Assembly (NCBI RefSeq): GCF_030384665.1
Contig: NC_083673.1
Location: forward strand, 1,063,501 to 1,127,500
Direction: 5' to 3'
Length of the DNA: 64,000 nucleotides
Source of the DNA: Lodderomyces elongisporus
Lineage: Eukaryota > Ascomycota > Pichiomycetes > Serinales > Debaryomycetaceae
Shown here: piece by piece, positions 57,960 to 64,000 of the stretch
Layout: each line of letters opens with the position of its first letter
Numbering within the stretch: position 1 is the first letter of the stretch
Notes under the pieces: model-generated
Database searches by the model: none
Told to the model about the DNA's origin: nothing
What the model saw: only the letters and a program-made list of their open reading frames with translations
Program-made: the position numbers and the translations under genes

Positions 57960-59031
57960 GAAAGAGAAAAGGGGCGACTCGTTAAATATGTATATTTATA
58001 TAAGCGTATTCAATTGTATTCAATTGTGTGTAAATTTTTTGGAGTTAAATGTGCATGCGTGTTGCGCGAGCACTTTAGGTCAAATACTGACAAAAAAAAA
58101 GAAAAAAAAAGAAAAAGAAAGGGAATTAAATATTTATAAAATAGGAGAGCCACTAGCATTCACATTCTGTTGAAACTATCCACTTGAATCAATTCAAAAT
58201 TGCTTGATTGCAGATATAGGAATTGACCACTAGCGCATATCATCAGCTAGTTCGAAACTTAGTGAGCTATTTTTTTACAAATCCCTGCAAAAAAAAAAAT
58301 ACAAAAAAAAAACAGAAACAACTATGGAATCAACAACTAGATCAACAGAGTATATGGAAAACTTATTTAAATAGAATTTTAGAGTCTCACGCAACTGTAA
58401 GGGGGAAAAAAAAACTACAAACTGTAAGCGGCTACGTCTGATTCATCAGATAGTCACGTGACATAAACAAAAGAAATTTAAAAAGTGAAATATTTTTTTT
58501 TTTTTCTTGCGCTTATTTTTTTTATGTTTTGGTAAAAGTGTCACCGCCGAACAAAAAACTGCATATAACGTGTGTCAGAAACGTAAAAGTAAACAATTGC
58601 TTCTGGTGACACCCTTCAGAATTTCATCATCACAAGTCTTTATTTTATTCTTAATGTTTTTTTCTTTTTTTGCACAGATCATAACAACAAACAAAGCGGG
58701 AAAAGATTGTTACATTACAACTCAAGGGAGTTTGCTTAAACAAATATATGGAAAATTGAGACCATTTACCAACTATATACCAAACATTTCATTAAATTAG
58801 GAATACTTTATTTTTTCTTTTTTCTTTTTTTCTTTTTTGGTTTTTGGTTTTTTGGTTTTTCATATACATATACATATACACACACATATATAAAAGCATA
58901 TTCTTATTTTCACTTTTGCAATTGCTTTTCCCTTTCATCGCTGAAAGTACCTTATATTCATCATTTTTGTTTCCACCAGCTACGTTCGTTTCACCAGTTT
59001 TTTTTTTTTTCCTTGATAAACTTACATCACC
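57960..59031. other. Dehydrogenase 3' / PHM7 promoter
   Basis: 1072 bp. CACGTG is at 58455-58460 within TCACGTGAC, 572 bp before PHM7. A tracts lie near 58093-58113 and 58288-58308, T tracts near 58493-58505 and a TTTTTCTTTTTT block near 58810-58838. A 97-codon open frame (58507-58800, no ATG start) is probably chance. Confidence 0.55.
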
Positions 59032-61650
59032 ATGGCCGTTGCTACAAGTAGTCAGTCCACGTCCACGGTGGTGTCATCGCTCGTGGCAAACATTGTGTTA
59101 TTCTCGTGCTTTGTCACGGGTTTCCTTCTTTTAAGATTGAAATTCAGAAGAACATATAGTCCCAAATCATTACCAGCAGACCTCGTGCCAGCAGATCAGA
59201 GACCAAAACCTCTTCCTCGCGATCCGTTTACTTGGCTTTTCGCATTATTGAACAAACACGATTCGTTCATTATACAGCAATCTGGCTTGGATGGGTACTT
59301 TTTCTTGCGATATATTAGAACATTTAGTTTATTGTTTTTGTTTGGCTTGTTGACATGGATTGTCCTCCTTCCAATCAATGCAGCCAACGGAAACGGTAAC
59401 AAAGGATTTGATCAATTGTCGATTGCAAATGTCAAGGATAAACATAGATATTATGCACACGTGTTCATTGGCTGGTTTTGGTATGGAGCAGTTATGTTTG
59501 TCATTTACAGGGAATTGTTCTTTTATAATTCATTAAAAAATGTCGTTTTGTCGTCGCCCAAGTATGCAATGAAATTATCGTCGAGAACCGTGTTGTTCCA
59601 AGGCGTGCCTGACCAACTATTAGACGAAAAACAATTGTACAAAGTGTTTAATGGTATCAAGAGGATATACGTTGCCAGAACATCGCGGTTTTTGGAGCAT
59701 AAAGTTGACGAGCGAGCACAAGTAGTTACTAAATTGGAGAATGCCGAAAACAAATTGCTTAAAATGGCAGTCAAGGCCAAGAGAAAGGCTGATAAAAAAG
59801 GTATAAAGCTTGAACCAGAGGATGAGATTAGTGCATACGTTCCAGAAAGCAAGCGTCCAAGAACAAGAACAGGCGGGTTTTTTTCGGCAAAAACAGACAC
59901 TATAAGATGGTGTCAAGAACAGATACCAATCTTGAATAAAGAAGTTAAAGAACAACAAAAGAAATTTAGACGCACGAAGCCATACAATTCTGTGTTTGTT
60001 GAGTTTGAAAATCAATATTATGCTCAAGTCGCATACCAATCTACTGTAAGTCATGGTCCCATGAGGATGAGCCCCGCATATATTGGATACGAGCCTGGTG
60101 ACATCAATTGGCTAAATATGCGTATATTCTGGTGGGAAAGAATTACTAGAAGATCCTTGGCATTTGCAGCAATTGTTGCGTTGATCATATTTTGGGCTAT
60201 CCCGGTTGCATTTGTAGGTGTGATTTCCAATTTCACATACCTTACAAATAAGTTACACTGGCTCAGATGGATTGAAAGGTTACCAAAACAATTATACGGT
60301 TTGGTTACGGGTATTTTGCCAACGGCAATGTTATCTATTTTGATGATGCTTTTACCCATGTTTATCCGTGCCATGGCAAAGATTTCCGGATGCGTATCAG
60401 TACAAACTATCGAGTTGTACACTCAAAATGCATACTTTGGATTTTTAATGGTTAATGGTTTCTTGGTTACGGCTTTAGCATCTTCTGCCACAGCCACTGT
60501 TACCCAGATCATTGAAAAACCAACCTCAGCAATGAGCATTTTGGCAGACAAATTACCTCTTTCGTCCAATTTCTACATATCATATTTGATGTTGCAGGGC
60601 TTGACAATTGCAGGAGGTGCATTATTCCAAATAGTTGGTTTGTTCCTCTACTACATTTTGGGTTACATTTTGGATAACACCGTGAGGAAAAAATGGAACA
60701 GGTTTAGTGGGTTGGGCTCTGTTGCTTGGGGTACAGTTTTCCCCTTGTTTACACAGTTGGCTTGTATCACTTTAATATACTCTGTTATTTCACCATTGAT
60801 CATTATCTTTGCATGTGTTGCGTTTTTCCTTGTTTATATTGCGTACATGTACAACCTCACTTATGTGTTTGTTCCTTCACCAGATGCACGTGGTCAGCAC
60901 TACCCACGAGCATTGCTACAAACATTTACCGGTATTTACATTGGTCAAGTATGTATGCTTGGTATATTTGCAGTTGGTAAAGGATGGGGCCCTATAGTCT
61001 TGCAAGTTGTTGGTATTGTGGCAACGGTGTTTATCAACGTTCACATGTGTCAAGCATTTGACCAGTTGCTTACTGTGGTTCCATTAGACTGTATGAGGGC
61101 TTTAGATGGTGTTTCAAGCACTCCCTCTTTCTCTGGCAAATCCGAGTTTGCATCAAAAATTTTGGAAAACAAAAAGTATAAGAAAAAGTACGATGCCAAA
61201 TTTGAAAAAGAATACGAGAATGAACAAGAAAGAGAACGCCAGTTTACATTCGAAGTGAAGGAAGAACTCAAAAATAGTGACCCTGAGGCCAATGTTGATG
61301 ATTTGAAGATTACAGCGGTGCCATTATTAGCCGATCGTGATAGGAAGTACACACAGAGCGATAATTTCTTGGTGAGGTTTATTCGTCCCGATGTGTTTCT
61401 CAATTACCGTCATGCAAAAAAGCTCTTGCCTGCACTGTACAATATTGAACCCGAGGTGACCGATGATAAACATGCATACGACGCACCTGCTATCAGTGCA
61501 CAGTGTCCTGGAGTCTGGATCCCAAGAGACCCAATGAACTTGGCAGCCATCGAAATTGAGAATTTGAAGGACGTTGTTGACATCAGCGATGAAAATGCAG
61601 GTTTCAATGACAAGGGCAAGATTGTTTTTTATGGAAAGCCACCAAATTAG
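59032..61650 (+). CDS. PHM7: CSC1/OSCA/TMEM63-family membrane channel, Phm7-like
   Basis: An 872-residue protein with the order of DUF221 (RSN1_7TM) proteins: N-terminal membrane helix (about 18-36), helices 2-3 with YFFLRYIRTFSLLFLFG and LLPINAANGN, a cytosolic domain (about 185-350, containing TVLFQGVPDQLLDEKQLYKVF and KPYNSVFVEFENQ), then RSN1_7TM (about 370-680: IFWAIPVAFVGVISN, a GILPTAMLSILMMLLPMFIR block and NFYISYLMLQGLT). The tail ends DKGKIVFYGKPPN. The closest remembered match is yeast Phm7 rather than Csc1. These proteins form osmo- or mechanically gated cation channels or lipid scramblases; Phm7's own activity is not settled. Yeast Phm7 has 991 residues; the C-terminal cytosolic region is shorter here. 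Confidence 0.88.
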   Translation: MAVATSSQSTSTVVSSLVANIVLFSCFVTGFLLLRLKFRRTYSPKSLPADLVPADQRPKPLPRDPFTWLFALLNKHDSFIIQQSGLDGYFFLRYIRTFSLLFLFGLLTWIVLLPINAANGNGNKGFDQLSIANVKDKHRYYAHVFIGWFWYGAVMFVIYRELFFYNSLKNVVLSSPKYAMKLSSRTVLFQGVPDQLLDEKQLYKVFNGIKRIYVARTSRFLEHKVDERAQVVTKLENAENKLLKMAVKAKRKADKKGIKLEPEDEISAYVPESKRPRTRTGGFFSAKTDTIRWCQEQIPILNKEVKEQQKKFRRTKPYNSVFVEFENQYYAQVAYQSTVSHGPMRMSPAYIGYEPGDINWLNMRIFWWERITRRSLAFAAIVALIIFWAIPVAFVGVISNFTYLTNKLHWLRWIERLPKQLYGLVTGILPTAMLSILMMLLPMFIRAMAKISGCVSVQTIELYTQNAYFGFLMVNGFLVTALASSATATVTQIIEKPTSAMSILADKLPLSSNFYISYLMLQGLTIAGGALFQIVGLFLYYILGYILDNTVRKKWNRFSGLGSVAWGTVFPLFTQLACITLIYSVISPLIIIFACVAFFLVYIAYMYNLTYVFVPSPDARGQHYPRALLQTFTGIYIGQVCMLGIFAVGKGWGPIVLQVVGIVATVFINVHMCQAFDQLLTVVPLDCMRALDGVSSTPSFSGKSEFASKILENKKYKKKYDAKFEKEYENEQERERQFTFEVKEELKNSDPEANVDDLKITAVPLLADRDRKYTQSDNFLVRFIRPDVFLNYRHAKKLLPALYNIEPEVTDDKHAYDAPAISAQCPGVWIPRDPMNLAAIEIENLKDVVDISDENAGFNDKGKIVFYGKPPN

Positions 61651-62165
61651 GAACACCAGCTTTTCTTATAAAAAATTTGTTGTTTTACTTTCATACTTTC
61701 AAACTTCCATACTTTTATACTTTTGCATGTATTTTTGTATTTATTAGATTTCATTTTTTTTTCTTTCACCCACCCCCCGTCCTTTCCTTGACATTCATTT
61801 TTCTTTTTTAAGGATGTAAAGTTTCATACTATATATTTCTACGTATATAACAACTGATGATACTTTGCAACACCTTTTTTTTATACTTCTTTCTTCATCT
61901 TGATCCCGTCGACCATTGATAATCAATGAATGTATATTTGGTCGCTGAAATTAAAATTCGTTCCAATGCTACCACACACATATATAGCTCTTTATTTTTT
62001 CTTTTTTTTATTTTTTTTATTTTTTTTTTCTCTTGAATTCGAAACCGAGGCACGATTTTTCATGTCTCTTTTTCCCTCTCACAAATGAATTTTCCATAGT
62101 GCCCAGATAACGGATAAATTTTATGAATTATTGTTTCCCCACATTATTTATTTAGACGCTTCAAC
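61651..62165. other. PHM7 3' / PPA2 promoter
   Basis: 515 bp. It has CATACTTT repeats near 61690-61725 and T tracts near 61998-62032. No gene or motif is seen. Confidence 0.65.
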
Positions 62166-63302
62166 ATGTCAATAAGATCTTTCTTTACCAGACGAATAAT
62201 GACAATGTCAATGGCAAAGTCAATGCCTAAGGGAGTTTTAACACATATTAATGAGCACTCACATAATCATGCTCTATCGAGACTATCTATGACGAACAAC
62301 CACTTGCGATTTAACCATACCACTGGGGCATCATCATCATCATCATCATCATCTTCTTCTTCTTCTTCTACAGCAGCTGCCTCTACAACTGAATCTTCGC
62401 CAAATGAGACCACCATTAAGACTCCCCAATCGGCACCGCTAGTTATAGCTACAAACCAAGGTACAAAATACACGGCGACATATGCAAATTACGCAACTAC
62501 GGACTCAGGCAAAATCATATCCTATTTCCATGACATTGATCTCGGCCTCGATCTTGTTGCAAAAGAAGCAAACTTTGTATGTGAGATCCCACGTTGGTCC
62601 AATGCCAAGTTTGAAATTCTGCGTAATGCGCCTGGTAACCCTATAGTCCAGGATTCCAAAAACGGCAAAGTTCGCTTTGTAAAGAATTTGTTTCCACACC
62701 ATGGCTATATCCACAATTATGGCGCATTTCCTCAAACATGGGAGGATCCCACCGAAAAACACTATGACTTGTTTGGTGATAATGATCCTCTTGACGTGTG
62801 CGAGATTGGCTCAGATATACTTTCAACCGGTGATGTGAAAAGAGTTAAGATCTTGGGCTCATTGGCCTTGATTGACGATGGCGAGCTAGACTGGAAGGTA
62901 ATTGTAGTAGATATCAAGGATTCTTTGGCTTCAGAAGTCAACGATATTGACGATTTGAGAGAAAAATGCCCGGGCTTGCTCGAGGCCACAAAACAGTGGT
63001 TTAAGGATTACAAGTTGGCAGATGAAAAGCCAGAGAATAAGTTTGCATTTGAAGGAAAGTATAAAAATGCAAACGAGACATTGGAGATTGTTCAAGGCTG
63101 TCATGATAGCTGGAAACAATTGGTTCTGGGAAATAAAAATGGTAGTGAGATTAAGCAAATTCCGGCAATTACAAATACAACTTTAAAAGAAACGCCCGGT
63201 TATGTTGAGAAATTCAACGTGGAGCTCAATAATCCAGCGCAGCCTGATGCCGCGTTCCCTGTAGGTACTAATCGAAGCTATTTTTTCAAACCGAAGGCAT
63301 AA
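62166..63302 (+). CDS. PPA2: Mitochondrial inorganic pyrophosphatase
   Basis: A 378-residue protein. The first ~40 residues are rich in Arg, Ser and Met with few acids (MSIRSFFTRRIMTMSMAKSMP), a mitochondrial presequence. A Ser run (about 57-68, encoded by TCA and TCT units) and a Thr/Ser linker follow. The family I pyrophosphatase domain starts about 100: ISYFHDIDLG, FVCEIPRWSNAKFEI and FPHHGYIHNYGAFPQTWEDP. The signature is DNDPLDV (205-211, metal-binding Asp 205, 207 and 210). GDVKRVKILGSLALIDDGELDWKVI and WFKDYKLADEKPENKFAF complete the core. The active residues are all present. Length and presequence favour Ppa2 over cytosolic Ipp1 (287 residues). Confidence 0.92.
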   Translation: MSIRSFFTRRIMTMSMAKSMPKGVLTHINEHSHNHALSRLSMTNNHLRFNHTTGASSSSSSSSSSSSSTAAASTTESSPNETTIKTPQSAPLVIATNQGTKYTATYANYATTDSGKIISYFHDIDLGLDLVAKEANFVCEIPRWSNAKFEILRNAPGNPIVQDSKNGKVRFVKNLFPHHGYIHNYGAFPQTWEDPTEKHYDLFGDNDPLDVCEIGSDILSTGDVKRVKILGSLALIDDGELDWKVIVVDIKDSLASEVNDIDDLREKCPGLLEATKQWFKDYKLADEKPENKFAFEGKYKNANETLEIVQGCHDSWKQLVLGNKNGSEIKQIPAITNTTLKETPGYVEKFNVELNNPAQPDAAFPVGTNRSYFFKPKA

Positions 63303-63501
63303 ATTTTAGTGGTTAGAATATGATAAAAATTTACAAACTACACTTTCATTTGGTTTATTACTTTATATATTTTTGCTTAGCTCTATTTTGCTTTTGCTTT
63401 GCTCTATTTTGCTTTGCTCTATTTTGCTTTTGCTTTGCTTTGCTTTGCTTTCATTTACTATTTGGTTTATATTCTCCGTATGTCTTCCTCACACAAAATC
63501 T
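63303..63501. repeat. PPA2/NUP188 convergent spacer with TTTGC repeats
   Basis: Repeats of CTCTATTTTGCTTTTG / TTTGC fill about 63380-63448 between two convergent genes. Confidence 0.8.
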
Positions 63502-64000
63502 CTAATTAAGTGTATTTGCCATTTCTCTAATAGAAACAACTATGTTATTCACGACATCATCATCAATCACCTGGTGTGGATTACTTTTAGCAATTCGTGA
63601 TCTCAAGTATTTCGGATGCTTTGTTAAATTATTCAAGCTCTCAACCAACTCTTCCCTTTTCTCCTCTGTGTTCAAGCCCGGAAAATCGCCAATACTGATT
63701 TTTACTTCAGCGGTAACCTCGACCGAGTTCAAAAGGTCATATATCACTAAAAGTTGACTTGTTTCCGCAACAGCGGCCGTAGAAATTTCCCCTCTTGCCC
63801 AGTTACCTAGTGCATACTCAACCTGCTTACTCAACAATCTTAAAACAACACATACTTCAGGAAAAATTGATGGCCCCACAGCAGAAATGTTTGTTATTAT
63901 AATTGGTAAAAGTCCATCTACCCAAAGATGGTAGTGCTTGGGTTCGTTAGTAATCGACATTCCTCCATTACGCAACACTCTAGAAACGGGACTTTCCAAT
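63502..64000 (-). CDS. NUP188: C-terminal part of a nucleoporin, Nup188-like (truncated at the edge)
   Basis: The minus-strand frame is open to the right edge and ends at a stop at 63502, so this is the C-terminal ~166 residues of a protein whose start lies beyond 64000. The visible part is helical: NEPKHYHLWVDGLLPIIITN, GPSIFPEVCVVLRLLSKQVEYAL, ETSQLLVIYDLL and a last amphipathic section DDDVVNNIVVSIREM. This is the look of the C-terminal solenoid of Nup188, an inner-ring scaffold nucleoporin, but I base it on a remembered pattern only. If it is not Nup188 I have no better candidate. Confidence 0.5.
   Translation of the reverse strand, partial: LESPVSRVLRNGGMSITNEPKHYHLWVDGLLPIIITNISAVGPSIFPEVCVVLRLLSKQVEYALGNWARGEISTAAVAETSQLLVIYDLLNSVEVTAEVKISIGDFPGLNTEEKREELVESLNNLTKHPKYLRSRIAKSNPHQVIDDDVVNNIVVSIREMANTLN

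Noticed and set aside
58507..58800. A 97-codon open frame upstream of PHM7
   Set aside because: It begins with TTG, lies across T-rich promoter text and shows no domain or homology that I recognise.

Overview
This is chromosomal DNA of an ascomycete budding yeast (Saccharomycotina). The densely packed genes have yeast orthologues. The few introns carry GTATGT donors and TACTAAC-type branch points close to the acceptor. Ribosomal-protein promoters carry a TTAGGG/CCCTAA (Tbf1-type) dyad and a CACGTG (Cbf1-type) site, as in Candida. Proteins and spacers are full of Q/N/S/D/E runs and microsatellites. My inference is the CUG-Ser (Candida/Lodderomyces) clade, with a Lodderomyces elongisporus-like genome as best guess; the sequence does not prove it.

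Layout, left to right. 1-4.4 kb: 3' end of HNT1 (HIT hydrolase), SFT2 (Golgi traffic), RTG3-like bHLH factor. 4.4-13 kb: ESF1 (rRNA processing), RTC5 (TLDc), KEI1 (IPC synthase subunit, recovered here as two exons), RIO1 kinase. 13-20 kb: ERP5 (p24, two exons), UBA4, a TFC6-like WD protein, ESC2. 20-34 kb: the 7.2-kb BPH1 (BEACH), SOP4 (EMC7), a YJL193W/SLY41-type transporter, a DUF3445 haem-oxygenase-like protein. 35-38.3 kb: a cluster of three ribosomal-protein genes, RPS14 (718-nt intron), RPS22 and RPL39 (677-nt intron, possible box C/D snoRNA). 38.9-47.6 kb: YIP3 (two exons), LAP2, an intron-containing tRNA-Ser(CGA), BUD31, forkhead factor HCM1. 47.6-64 kb: a 2.7-kb gene-poor spacer, TFA1 (TFIIE), a DUF2408-like protein, STS1, a short-chain dehydrogenase, PHM7, mitochondrial PPA2, and the C-terminal end of a NUP188-like nucleoporin cut by the right edge.

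The genes are housekeeping genes without operon logic. Themes that recur are ribosome production (ESF1, RIO1, three RP genes), ER/Golgi membrane traffic (SFT2, ERP5, SOP4, YIP3, KEI1) and transcription (RTG3, TFC6, HCM1, TFA1). I saw no transposon, CRISPR array, prophage or recognisable new defence or metabolic system. The most useful results are five spliced genes with coordinates (four with a short or minute first exon), the snoRNA candidate in the RPL39 intron, promoter motifs in the RP cluster and upstream of HCM1, and a set of tandem repeats that sit between convergent genes.
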